27,210 nt of DNA from Halorhodospira sp. GTDB lineage: Bacteria; Pseudomonadota; Gammaproteobacteria; Nitrococcales; Halorhodospiraceae. Location of the stretch: positions 1-27,210 of the forward strand of contig SKJZ01000244.1 of the NCBI GenBank assembly GCA_007121755.1, given 5' to 3'. Below are positions 1 through 7,281 of the stretch, one piece after another. The notes under the pieces were generated by a model. It was not told the DNA's origin and did no database searches. It worked only from the letters and a program-made list of their open reading frames with translations. How positions within the stretch are numbered: the stretch's first letter is position 1; every line of letters starts with the position of its first letter. Position numbers and translations under genes: made by a program.

Positions 1-132
1 AAAAACCGACCGAGTGCGGGTGTGGACCTCCTATCGGGGGCGTCGGCGGCATGGACACCGCCGTCTAGCGTACAGGGATGTATTCACCGCGCCCCCCGCT
101 AGGAGGTCCACCCCCGCCCTCGGCCGGTTTTT
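1..132. repeat. Inverted-repeat element A with inner hairpins
   Basis: Bases 1-33 and 100-132 are reverse complements of each other with three mismatches, and the match continues weakly inward to about 44 bases per arm. The arms start with AAAAA and end with TTTTT, so transcribed from either side the element would give a long GC stem followed by U residues, like a bidirectional intrinsic terminator. The central part holds two small hairpins: GGCGG (45-49) with CCGCC (58-62), and TAC (71-73) with GTA (80-82) closing on an AGGGAT loop. Element B at 14553-14841 has the same plan and the same ACAGGGATGT core. The left arm begins at the window edge, so the element may extend outside. Confidence 0.75.
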
Positions 133-332
133 CGAGCCCCCCCTATGGCCACCAGTGCAGAAACAGTGCCACACGGTTTTTTTCTCTCATATTCAATCTG
201 TTGCGTCGTCGTTACAGCCACGGGACAAGGCGGTACCACCCGCCGTGTAAGGTTTGCCGACAGTAGCCGATGGCGCCCCAGCCCGCCGCGTGGCTACAAT
301 CGGGCCTTACAGCCGAACGGGACAGAAAGATC
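133..332. other. Non-coding leader before the MoaD-like gene
   Basis: I see no convincing gene here. A possible -10 box, TACAAT at 295-300, lies about 33 bases before the GTG start at 333, but no good -35 pairs with it. A T-run at 178-184 has no clear stem in front of it. An in-frame ATG at 270 would lengthen the MoaD-like protein by 21 residues that do not look like family sequence. Confidence 0.4.
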
Positions 333-572
333 GTGCAAATTGAACTTTACGGTGTACTGAAAGAGGCCGCGGGGACCGACACACTGGAGATTCCGGCACC
401 GGAAGGCGGTACCGTCGCCGCCGCGCTCGACCAGCTCGCGGCGAGCCACCCGGCGCTGGCAAAACACCTCGAGCGCGCCGCGGCGGCTGTCGGCGACCAA
501 CTGGTCAACCGCAACGCGCCGGTCGACGACGCGACGCGCCTGGTGCTGCTGCCTCCGGTAAGCGGCGGCTGA
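333..572 (+). CDS. moaD: MoaD/ThiS-family sulfur carrier protein
   Basis: A small beta-grasp, ubiquitin-like protein of 79 residues, the usual size for MoaD. It opens with a short strand (QIELYGVLKEAAG), has a central helix (TVAAALDQLAASHP) and ends with LLPPVSGG. The terminal Gly-Gly is the family hallmark: an E1-like enzyme adenylates it and it becomes a thiocarboxylate that donates sulfur, in MoaD for molybdopterin synthase. I chose GTG 333 over ATG 270 because family sequence begins exactly there, although the ribosome site (GAAAGA) is weak. No moaE, moeB or thiG lies beside it in the window. MoaD is favoured over ThiS, since ThiS is usually nearer 66 residues, but a stand-alone carrier for another pathway is possible. 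Confidence 0.7.
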   Translation: MQIELYGVLKEAAGTDTLEIPAPEGGTVAAALDQLAASHPALAKHLERAAAAVGDQLVNRNAPVDDATRLVLLPPVSGG

Positions 573-585
573 GCATCGCCCCTGC

Positions 586-678
586 CTACCGCCTGAACAG
601 CCACATGATGACCGTCAGGACGCCGACGGCCACCAGGACCACGCCGGCGACGATAAGCCAGCGGGAGAGATCGGGCAC
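586..678 (-). CDS. 30-residue single-span membrane ORF, DUF2905-like remnant
   Basis: A small frame just downstream of rpiA on the same strand, starting GTG at 678, three bases after the rpiA stop. A GGAG ribosome site sits at the rpiA stop with 6-base spacing, which suggests translational coupling. The product begins PDLSRWLIVAGVVLVAVG, a hydrophobic span, and ends IMWLFRR. From memory, DUF2905 proteins (about 65-70 residues) begin with a similar hydrophobic segment and end in a similar LWLFRR tail, so this looks like that family with the central 35-40 residues removed in frame. It could instead be an unrelated membrane microprotein. Function unknown. Confidence 0.5.
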   Translation of the reverse strand: MPDLSRWLIVAGVVLVAVGVLTVIMWLFRR

Positions 679-681
679 GAC

Positions 682-1344
682 TTACTCCGCGGTCAGTGTG
701 CGCACGCCCTGCTCCGAGCCCAACAGCATCAGATCCGCCGGACGAAGGGCGAAGAGCCCGTTGGTGACAACGCCGGGGATATTGTTCAGTGTCTGCTCCA
801 GCTTCCTCGGCTCCATAATCGCCAACTCATGGACGTCGAGAATCACATTGCCGTTATCGGTAGTGAACCCCTCCCGCAACTCCGGCCGGCCGCCCAGGCG
901 CACGATCTCGCGGGCCACGGTGCTGCGCGCCATCGGAATTACCTCGACCGGCAGCGGGAACTTGCCGAGCACATCTACCAACTTGCTCTCGTCGGCGACA
1001 CAGACGAAACGCTCCGAAGCCGAGGCGACGATCTTCTCGCGCGTTAGCGCGCCGCCACCGCCCTTGATCAATTGCAGAAAACGGTTTGACTCGTCGGCTC
1101 CGTCCACATAGAGGGGCAGGCGCCCCGCGCTGTTGAGATCGACCACATCGATGCCGTGGCCGCGCAACCGCTCAGTGCTCGCCTCAGAACTGGAGACGGC
1201 GCCACGGATGCGATCACGCATATCGGCCAGGGCGTCGATAAAAAAGTTCACCGTGGAACCGGTACCCACACCGATGATCGTGCCCTCCTCCACGTACTCC
1301 AGCGCGGCTTCCGCCGCCAAACGCTTTTGCGAGTCGCCGGCCAT
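682..1344 (-). CDS. rpiA: Ribose-5-phosphate isomerase A
   Basis: Interconverts ribose 5-phosphate and ribulose 5-phosphate in the non-oxidative pentose phosphate pathway, in the cytoplasm. The 220 residues match the usual RpiA length (E. coli 219). Visible motifs are the phosphate-binding GTGSTV near residues 27-32, DGADE at 81-85, and KGGGGALTREK from Lys94 with the catalytic Glu103. These numbers coincide with the E. coli active-site positions. The ATG at 1344 follows a strong GGAGG ribosome site. It diverges from ilvA, with about 90 bases between the starts, and is followed within three bases by the mini membrane ORF. Confidence 0.95.
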   Translation of the reverse strand: MAGDSQKRLAAEAALEYVEEGTIIGVGTGSTVNFFIDALADMRDRIRGAVSSSEASTERLRGHGIDVVDLNSAGRLPLYVDGADESNRFLQLIKGGGGALTREKIVASASERFVCVADESKLVDVLGKFPLPVEVIPMARSTVAREIVRLGGRPELREGFTTDNGNVILDVHELAIMEPRKLEQTLNNIPGVVTNGLFALRPADLMLLGSEQGVRTLTAE

Positions 1345-1432
1345 GGTCTACCCCTCCTTCGTAATTGGATGCGCGAACGCGGTATTCTGTATGACTATGG
1401 CAAGTGATGATACCGAATTGAAGCCCCCGCGC

Positions 1433-2968
1433 ATGACCTCCTCGCCGACGGAGGAACAGCGTTCGTACCTTGAGCGCATCCTCACGGCCTGCGTCTACGA
1501 TGTCGCTCAACAGACGCCGCTGGAGACCGCCCCAATCCTATCGGCCCGGTTGGGTAACTCGCTGCTGCTCAAACGGGAGGATCTGCAGCCGGTCTTCTCG
1601 TTCAAGCTGCGTGGCGCGTACAACCGGATCAACCGGTTATCGGAGGAAGCACGCCACCGCGGCGTAATCTGCGCCTCGGCCGGCAACCACGCCCAAGGGG
1701 TCGCCCTCGCAGCGCGCCGCCTCGGCATCGAGGCCACCATCGTCATGCCGCGCACCACGCCCCAGATTAAAGTGGATGCGGTGCGCCGGTTCGGCGGCAA
1801 GGTCGTCCTCCACGGCGACGGCTACGATCCGGCGGCCGGGAAGGCGATGGAGTTGGTGGAGAGCCATGGACTGACCTATATCCCGCCATACGACCACCCC
1901 GACATCATCGCTGGCCAGGGCACCGTGGGCATGGAGATCCTCCATCAGCACCCGCGGGCCATCCACGCCGTCTTCATACCGGTTGGCGGCGGTGGCTTGG
2001 CCGCCGGTATCGCGGTCTACATCAAACAGTTGCGGCCCGATATCCGGATCATCGCGGTGGAGCCCGAAGACACGCCGACACTCGCGGTGAGCCTGGAGCA
2101 GGGCGAGCGCGTCACGCTCGACAAGGTCGGACTCTTTGCCGACGGCGTCGCCGTGCGGCAGATCGGCGAGTACACCTATCCGATCCTGCGCGACCATACC
2201 GATGAGGTCGTGCTTGTCAGCACCGATGAGATCTGCGCGGCCATCAAAGACGTCTTTGAAGAGACGCGCTCCATCCTGGAACCGGCCGGGGCGCTTGGCG
2301 TCGCCGGGGCCAAGAAGTACGCGGAGCAGTACGGCATCCGCGGCGAGACCTTGGTGGCCATCAACAGCGGCGCCAATATGAACTTCTCCCGCCTGGCCCA
2401 CGTCGCCGAACGCGCCGAACTAGGAGAGCATCGAGAAGCGGTGCTGGCGGTCACCATCCCCGAGCGCCCGGGAGCCTTTCGCCGCTTCTGCGAGATCATC
2501 GGTACACGGCCCATTACCGAGTTCAATTACCGCATGGGCGACCCGCAAGTGGCCCACGTCTACGCCGGCATCGCGCTGCGCGACGGCGACCGGGAACGCC
2601 TCGAACTGGTGGAGACGCTGCGCGGGCAAGACTACCCCGTGCTCGACCTTACCCAGGACGAGATGGCCAAGGTCCATGTCCGCCACATGGTCGGCGGGCG
2701 CGGACACGGCGTCGAGCACGAAATCCTCTACCGTTTCGAGTTCCCCGAGCGCCTGGGCGCATTGACGCAGTTCCTGAACAGCATGGGTGATCGCTGGAAT
2801 ATCAGCCTGTTCCACTACCGGAACAACGGCGACGCCTACGGCCGGGTCTTGTGCGGCATCCAAGTGCCGCCGGACGAACGGGCCGAGTTCGTGGCATTTT
2901 TGGAGCGGTTGGGCTATCAGTACGCTGAGGAGACCGAGAATCCGGCTTACCGCCTCTTCTTGAGCTAG
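1433..2968 (+). CDS. ilvA: Threonine ammonia-lyase, biosynthetic
   Basis: PLP enzyme that deaminates threonine to 2-oxobutanoate, the first committed step of isoleucine synthesis. The catalytic domain holds SFKLRGAYN with the PLP lysine (Lys58), SAGNHAQGVA, and the phosphate-binding PVGGGGLAAG loop. It is followed by two ACT-like regulatory domains, beginning near AVLAVTIPERPGAF and YRFEFPERLGAL, the arrangement that gives isoleucine/valine allostery in the biosynthetic enzyme. From ATG 1433 the protein is 511 residues (E. coli 514) with a similar N-terminal lead. In-frame ATGs at 1391 and 1397 would add 12-14 residues and cannot be excluded, as no candidate has a strong ribosome site. The frame stays open upstream to 1133, but only as antisense of rpiA. 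Confidence 0.94.
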   Translation: MTSSPTEEQRSYLERILTACVYDVAQQTPLETAPILSARLGNSLLLKREDLQPVFSFKLRGAYNRINRLSEEARHRGVICASAGNHAQGVALAARRLGIEATIVMPRTTPQIKVDAVRRFGGKVVLHGDGYDPAAGKAMELVESHGLTYIPPYDHPDIIAGQGTVGMEILHQHPRAIHAVFIPVGGGGLAAGIAVYIKQLRPDIRIIAVEPEDTPTLAVSLEQGERVTLDKVGLFADGVAVRQIGEYTYPILRDHTDEVVLVSTDEICAAIKDVFEETRSILEPAGALGVAGAKKYAEQYGIRGETLVAINSGANMNFSRLAHVAERAELGEHREAVLAVTIPERPGAFRRFCEIIGTRPITEFNYRMGDPQVAHVYAGIALRDGDRERLELVETLRGQDYPVLDLTQDEMAKVHVRHMVGGRGHGVEHEILYRFEFPERLGALTQFLNSMGDRWNISLFHYRNNGDAYGRVLCGIQVPPDERAEFVAFLERLGYQYAEETENPAYRLFLS

Positions 2969-3019
2969 CGGGCCGGCCACTAGGGCGCCCGAGGACAACG
3001 CCGCCGCAGGAAAGAAGCC

Positions 3020-3634
3020 ATGACCGCCGTCCGCGAGGCCATTGTCGATACTGCGTTGAATCTGGCGGAGGACCAGGGTTGGGAGGCCGTACGCCTCCAC
3101 GATGTGGCCCGCCGCCTCGGCATTTCGCTGTCGACCCTCTCACGCTACTTCCGGGAGAAGGACGAGATCATCGATGCGTGGCTCGACCGGGCCGACGAGG
3201 CGATGCTCGCCGAAGCCGATCGCCCCGGTTTCGGCGAACTCCCTACCCGCGACCGGATTCACCGCCTGGTCATGGCGTACGTGGAGCGGCTCGGTGGGCA
3301 CCGGCGGGTTACCCGGGAGATGATCGCCCATAAGCTGGAATTCGGGCACTTTCACGTCCAGTTACCGGCGATACTGCGCATCAGCCGCACGGTGCAGTGG
3401 ATTCGCGAGGCGACGCGGCGCGACGACACCTTCTTTCTGCGCGGCCTGGAGGAGACGGCGCTGACCTCCGTCTTTGTGACGGCCTTCCTCGGCTGGCTGA
3501 AGGACGACAGCCACGGCTTCGAACAGACCCGGCGGCGACTCGATCGCATGTTGGCGACCAGCGAAGCCGCCGCTCGCGCCACGGTGCCGCGTCTGCGAAA
3601 ATGGCCGCTGCCCAGTTTGCAGCTTCATATCTAG
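3020..3634 (+). CDS. TetR/AcrR-type transcriptional regulator
   Basis: A 204-residue protein with a TetR N-terminal DNA-binding domain: an entry helix (AIVDTALNLAEDQGWEAV), then a helix-turn-helix around residues 26-43 with LHDVARRLGIS and LSTLSRYF, followed by the typical F.EKDEI continuation. The C-terminal ligand domain is not diagnostic. Its last helices (LTSVFVTAFLGWLKDD) resemble those of TetR proteins with a COQ9-like C-terminus. A GGAAAG ribosome site precedes the ATG. It lies 51 bases after ilvA and seven bases before the YdjM-type gene, so the latter is its most likely operon partner. The effector and regulon cannot be read from sequence. Confidence 0.85.
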   Translation: MTAVREAIVDTALNLAEDQGWEAVRLHDVARRLGISLSTLSRYFREKDEIIDAWLDRADEAMLAEADRPGFGELPTRDRIHRLVMAYVERLGGHRRVTREMIAHKLEFGHFHVQLPAILRISRTVQWIREATRRDDTFFLRGLEETALTSVFVTAFLGWLKDDSHGFEQTRRRLDRMLATSEAAARATVPRLRKWPLPSLQLHI

Positions 3635-3641
3635 CCAAGCA

Positions 3642-4685
3642 TTGGACCCCATTACGCACGCCATTAGCGGCGCCGTGGCCGCCCGCGCCACCGCACCAAA
3701 ACCGAACCACGATCTGCCCGGACCGGGGGCCCGCACCGCCGCCGGGACTGCCGCGGCCCTCTTCCCTGATCTCGACGTAATCCTCCATTTGGTCGACCCC
3801 CTCTTTTATCTGACCTACCACCGCGGCGTTACCCACTCTCTGGTCATGGCTCCCGTATGGGCGCTGCTGCTCGCCGTCGCCTTCTCGGCCATCAGCCGCT
3901 GGCGCTACTCCTGGAGCACCTTTTACGGCGTCACCCTACTGGGGCTGGTGATCCACATCTTCGGCGATCTGCTCAACGAGTTCGGCACACAGATCTTCGC
4001 CCCTTTGACGACGGCGACGTTCACCCTGAACACCACCTTCGTCGTCGACCCGTATCTCACCGGCTTTCTCCTGGCCGGCCTGGCCCTCTCCTGGTGGTGG
4101 CGCCTGAATGCCGGGGCTGCCCTCGGCCTGCTGGCGTGCGCCGTACTCATCGCCGTACAGGCAACCCAGTACCAGCACGCCCGCGCCCTTGGGGCCGACT
4201 TGGCCCAGCGCACCGAGGCCCCGGCGGCGACGGTCCACGCCCTGCCTCAGCCGTTCTCACCATTCAACTGGCTGGTGGTCCTGGAGGAGCAGGACCGCTA
4301 CCACCTGACCCGGGTCAACTTGGCACGCCGTAACGCCCTTGAGGCCGACGACGACCACTGGATCGGGTGGCGGATGGTGGCCGCCTACCGCCCCGCCGAC
4401 GACCTGCGGTGGCAGGCTTTCCAGCGATACGATCCGCGCGACCCCGGGGGCGCACGCGAGGTGTGGTACCACCCGGAACTGGCCGACTACCGACGTTTCG
4501 CTGAACTGCACGCGCACTATGAGACGACCTACCGGCCCACGTGCATCTGGTTCCAGGACTTGCGGTTTCGCGCGCCGGAAATCCACCCGCCGTTCATCTA
4601 CGGCGGCTGCGACGTATCCGGCCGGTGGCGGCTCCACCGCTTGGACCCTGTCACCGGCAACCCACGTCCGGCCGGCCGCGGGTAA
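3642..4685 (+). CDS. YdjM-family (DUF457) membrane-bound metal-dependent hydrolase
   Basis: A 347-residue membrane protein of the YdjM/DUF457 family, predicted metal-dependent hydrolases of unknown substrate. The family signature is present: the N-terminal MDPITHAISGA, LFPDLDVI (Asp43, Asp45) and YHRGVTHSL (His60, His65). About four hydrophobic spans follow (near MAPVWALLLAVAF, YGVTLLGLVIHIFGDLL, TGFLLAGLALSWWW, ALGLLACAVLIAV). A soluble C-terminal half of about 150 residues, rich in Trp, Arg and Asp, follows. The start is TTG 3642, fixed by the conserved first residues, seven bases after the TetR stop. There is no obvious ribosome site, so translation may depend on coupling to the regulator gene. 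Confidence 0.85.
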   Translation: MDPITHAISGAVAARATAPKPNHDLPGPGARTAAGTAAALFPDLDVILHLVDPLFYLTYHRGVTHSLVMAPVWALLLAVAFSAISRWRYSWSTFYGVTLLGLVIHIFGDLLNEFGTQIFAPLTTATFTLNTTFVVDPYLTGFLLAGLALSWWWRLNAGAALGLLACAVLIAVQATQYQHARALGADLAQRTEAPAATVHALPQPFSPFNWLVVLEEQDRYHLTRVNLARRNALEADDDHWIGWRMVAAYRPADDLRWQAFQRYDPRDPGGAREVWYHPELADYRRFAELHAHYETTYRPTCIWFQDLRFRAPEIHPPFIYGGCDVSGRWRLHRLDPVTGNPRPAGRG

Positions 4686-4781
4686 CACTAATCACGCAAT
4701 GCATGGGAAGCTCGAAAATCGGTGGAGTGGCGTCCGTTTTCCCGTAACATCGGCGCTGACGCAAACACAGGACAAAGCTTC

Positions 4782-5915
4782 ATGCATTTGACGAATCAAC
4801 ACGAACGGCTTACGGAAACGGCGGGCGCGCGGCGCCGCGTCTCCACGGTATCTGGCCTGACGGCCGCCTTCCTGCTGCTGGCCGGATGGCTTTTCCCTCT
4901 CCTGGCCGCGGCCGCCGGGACTGGCCACGCGGTCGTCTTCATGTACCACCGGTTCGGCGAGGACGATTACCCCTCCACCAGCGTCCGGCTGGAGCAGTTC
5001 GAGGCCCACCTCGACCACCTGGAAGAGAACGATTATCACGTCTGGCCGCTCGAGCGAATCGTCACCCGCATGGGGGAAGGTAAAGAGATCCCGGACCGGA
5101 CGGTGGTGATCACCGTCGACGACGCTTACCTATCAGTCTATACCGAGGCCTACCCCCGCCTCCGGGAGCGCGGCTGGCCGATGACCGTCTTTGTCGCCAC
5201 CGACGACGTCGACGCAGGGCGGCCCAGCAACATGAGTTGGGACCAGATCCGCGAAATGCGCGACAGCGGCCTGGTCACTTTCGCCAACCACTCAGCCACC
5301 CACGACTACTTGGTGCGGCGCGACCGGGACGAGCCGGACCGGGCATGGGAAGAGCGCATGCGCGACGACATCAACCGCGCCCAGCGCCGGCTGCAGGAGG
5401 AGTTAGGGGAAGAGACCAACGAGAATCCGCGGCTCTACGCCTACCCCTTCGGTGAGTACGACACCCGGCTGGCGGAGATCGTCACCGGCAAGGGCTACAT
5501 CGCCTTCGGTCAACACTCCGGCGGAATATCGAACATCGACGACCCGCGCTCACTCCCACGCTTTCCGGTCAATGAACAGTTCGGCGACCTCAACGACTTC
5601 GCGTTGCGGGCGCGCTCCCTCGCCATGCCGGTGGCCGCAGTAGAGCCATGGGAGCCGATCCTTGACGACAACAACCCGCCGCGCATGGAGATCACCTTGC
5701 GGACCGGCGAACCCGTCGCCACCGGACGCCTGTCCTGCTTCGCCAGCGGCCAGGGCGCCATGGAGGTCGAGTGGCTGGACGCAGAGCGGACCCGCTTTGT
5801 GGTCCAGGCGGAGCGCGCCTTCGGCAAAGGCCGGGCGCGGTACAACTGCACCGCGCCCCACCGACGGGAGGGGGGACGCTTCTACTGGTTCAGTAAGCAG
5901 TGGTTGAACGATTGA
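4782..5915 (+). CDS. Secreted or membrane-anchored polysaccharide deacetylase (NodB fold)
   Basis: A carbohydrate esterase family 4 type protein that removes acetyl groups from N-acetylated polysaccharide outside the inner membrane. After a 24-residue lead there is one hydrophobic segment (about 25-45, LTAAFLLLAGWLFPLLAAAA), either an uncleaved anchor or a signal peptide. The NodB core follows: VVFMYHRF, the TVDDAYLS motif (Asp113/Asp114), the HxxxH metal pair (His170, His174) and YAYPFGEYD. This order resembles PgaB/IcaB-type deacetylases. A separate C-terminal region of about 110 residues has beta-rich character and is unidentified. ATG 4782 has an AGGAC ribosome site; a GTG at 4722 in frame is possible but adds unlikely sequence. 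No exopolysaccharide synthase genes are adjacent. Confidence 0.88.
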   Translation: MHLTNQHERLTETAGARRRVSTVSGLTAAFLLLAGWLFPLLAAAAGTGHAVVFMYHRFGEDDYPSTSVRLEQFEAHLDHLEENDYHVWPLERIVTRMGEGKEIPDRTVVITVDDAYLSVYTEAYPRLRERGWPMTVFVATDDVDAGRPSNMSWDQIREMRDSGLVTFANHSATHDYLVRRDRDEPDRAWEERMRDDINRAQRRLQEELGEETNENPRLYAYPFGEYDTRLAEIVTGKGYIAFGQHSGGISNIDDPRSLPRFPVNEQFGDLNDFALRARSLAMPVAAVEPWEPILDDNNPPRMEITLRTGEPVATGRLSCFASGQGAMEVEWLDAERTRFVVQAERAFGKGRARYNCTAPHRREGGRFYWFSKQWLND

Positions 5916-5949
5916 GCCCCGCCCCGGCCGCCCAACGGCCTTTCGGGGC
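5916..5949. terminator. Hairpin between convergent genes
   Basis: GCCCCG (5916-5921) pairs with CGGGGC (5944-5949), and inside it GGCCG (5926-5930) pairs with CGGCC (5936-5940) over a CCCAA loop. It lies between the stops of the deacetylase (5915) and the Bax-type gene (5960). It has no T-run on either side, so it may end transcription weakly or only protect 3' ends. Confidence 0.4.
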
Positions 5950-5959
5950 GCTCAATGCG

Positions 5960-6922
5960 TCAGCGCTCCGCCAGAACGACGTTCGAGACCTTTACCATAT
6001 CGTTGACACGCATAATGGCCCGCAACTCCGAGACGTAATCCGCGCCGCGCTCGGAGTAGGCGGTCAGCGTGCCCGCCAGCAACACCGGGTCGAGAGGCTT
6101 ACCGGACCGGCGCATAACCTGCCTCTCCATGCGAAACTCGTGATAGGCGTGGCCGACGTTGAGGTTGTAGTAGTAAGAGCGCACCGACCGCGCCAAAGAC
6201 GGGAAGATCCGCACCGCGTAACGCTCGCCGTCAGGCCGCTCCTCGGGGACTAGCCCTTCGCCCTCAATCCACGTCCACTCGCCGAAAAGATTGTTGGCCT
6301 CCCGCGTGAAGCGCGATGTACCCCAGCCGCTCTCATTGGCCGCCTGGGCCAGGGCGAGGGCCGGCGGCACCTCATCGACCCGCCGCAACAGCCGCCGGAA
6401 GAAGTCGCCCTCTCCCACCGGCGCGTCCACCCGGTAACGCTCGGCCAACGCTTCCAGCCGATGGCGCTGCCCGTCGTCCAACTCGGGAAAGGCGTGCGCC
6501 GCCTCTTGGATGAACTGGCGTTTGGCCTGAATACGCTGGTTCTCGGCCAGAACGATGGGTGTCAAGACCCGCAGAAACGCCTCCTTGCGCTCATCCACGT
6601 GGAGGGTGTCCAGGTCGTCGGGAAAGCGCTCCACGGTTACCGGGGCGACCCGGTCGACCGGGGGCCACACGTCGTCATCGGCGTAACCGCGGAGCACCTC
6701 CAACAGCTCGCGGCTTCCCTCAGCCGACACCTGGAGCAGGGCCGGACGCTCTTCCTCCAGCAAGTCCTCGGTGACCTCCTCCTTCTCCGCCCGTTCCCCG
6801 GAGCCGGAGTAGAACTGCCACCACGCCAGCGCGGCCGCCAGCGCGGCCGCCATCCCCACCGCAACGGGGGCAAGAAGCGGCTTGGACGTACGCCGTTCAC
6901 CGTCCGGTCCTGGGCTCGCCAT
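5960..6922 (-). CDS. Bax-type glucosaminidase-domain protein (GH73-like)
   Basis: A 320-residue protein like E. coli Bax, with a mannosyl-glycoprotein endo-beta-N-acetylglucosaminidase-like (GH73/FlgJ-type) domain expected to act on peptidoglycan glycan chains. A single N-terminal hydrophobic span (about 17-37, rich in Ala) points to a membrane anchor facing the periplasm. A charged linker follows, then the catalytic domain with PPALALAQAANESGWGTSRF, whose Glu197 is the expected catalytic acid, NNLFGEWTW, and a Tyr-rich YYYNLNVGHAYHEFR segment. ATG 6922 has a GGAG site at 9-base spacing; the GTG three codons upstream overlaps that spacing and is less likely. It converges on the polysaccharide deacetylase, so two envelope-glycan enzymes sit side by side. 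Confidence 0.88.
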   Translation of the reverse strand: MASPGPDGERRTSKPLLAPVAVGMAAALAAALAWWQFYSGSGERAEKEEVTEDLLEEERPALLQVSAEGSRELLEVLRGYADDDVWPPVDRVAPVTVERFPDDLDTLHVDERKEAFLRVLTPIVLAENQRIQAKRQFIQEAAHAFPELDDGQRHRLEALAERYRVDAPVGEGDFFRRLLRRVDEVPPALALAQAANESGWGTSRFTREANNLFGEWTWIEGEGLVPEERPDGERYAVRIFPSLARSVRSYYYNLNVGHAYHEFRMERQVMRRSGKPLDPVLLAGTLTAYSERGADYVSELRAIMRVNDMVKVSNVVLAER

Positions 6923-6953
6923 GGGAAACACTCCGGGATCTGCAAGGGCAACC

Positions 6954-6962
6954 AGTATACCA
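6954..6962 (-). promoter_or_regulatory. Extended -10 promoter for the Bax-type gene
   Basis: Read on the minus strand this is TGGTATACT, an extended -10 element 32 bases before ATG 6922. No good -35 is present, which is normal for extended -10 promoters. Confidence 0.4.
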
Positions 6963-7052
6963 CCCGAACGTAATTACCTGACATAACCAGAGGATATTAT
7001 CGGGTCACCGGCAGATGTTCTAAGTAACAAGCGCACGACGGCGAATGCGACA

Positions 7053-7074
7053 CCTGTACGATCATCGCCTGTAC
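7053..7074 (+). repeat. CCTGTAC direct repeat, possible operator
   Basis: CCTGTAC occurs at 7053-7059 and again at 7068-7074, 15 bases start to start, just upstream of the possible promoter at 7096. Two short direct repeats in this position could be a tandem binding site, but chance is not excluded. Confidence 0.25.
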
Positions 7075-7095
7075 AAAAGATTAACGGTCCATTGA

Positions 7096-7124
7096 TTGAC
7101 ACCTCACGAGGGGCACGATTAGTC
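7096..7124 (+). promoter_or_regulatory. Possible promoter of the FIST/kinase/cyclase operon
   Basis: A perfect TTGACA -35 hexamer at 7096-7101 is followed after 17 bases by TTAGTC at 7119-7124, a poor -10. The weak -10 suggests an activated promoter or another sigma factor, if the site is real. Confidence 0.35.
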
Positions 7125-7179
7125 TCAGCCTTGGAAACATCGGGGCAAATTACCCGCTGTAACAGATGGTTATTACCCT

Positions 7180-7203
7180 GGGGACGTCCACCTTGGACGC
7201 CCC
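7180..7203 (+). other. Stable hairpin in the operon leader
   Basis: GGGG (7180-7183), a bulged A, then CGTCCA (7185-7190), a CCT loop, TGGACG (7194-7199) and CCCC (7200-7203). This gives a ten-pair stem with one bulge, about 80 bases before the TTG start. No T-run follows directly, so it is not a plain terminator. Confidence 0.4.
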
Positions 7204-7281
7204 CGTCATACGCCGGGACTGAAGGCTCGATACCCTTTTTACCCCAACGGTATCGGCCCGCGCTCCGGATGGGAGGCCACG

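Larger units (their letters stand above)
6963..7281. other. Long intergenic region before the signalling operon
   Basis: About 320 bases without a supportable gene, between the divergent Bax-type gene and the receiver gene. It is more AT-rich than its surroundings. It holds a direct repeat (7053-7074), a possible promoter (7096-7124), a compact hairpin (7180-7203) and the ribosome site of the receiver gene. The leader from the proposed promoter to the TTG start would be about 150 bases. I do not recognise a known riboswitch in it. Confidence 0.5.

Noticed and set aside
1133..1432. Long N-terminal extension of the ilvA frame back to 1133
   Set aside because: This part lies antisense to rpiA and has no threonine deaminase similarity; ATG 1433 gives the normal length and N-terminus.
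7131..7281. c-di-GMP or other known riboswitch in the operon leader
   Set aside because: The partial resemblance of GGGGCAAATTACC to riboswitch cores does not extend to the required flanking helices.
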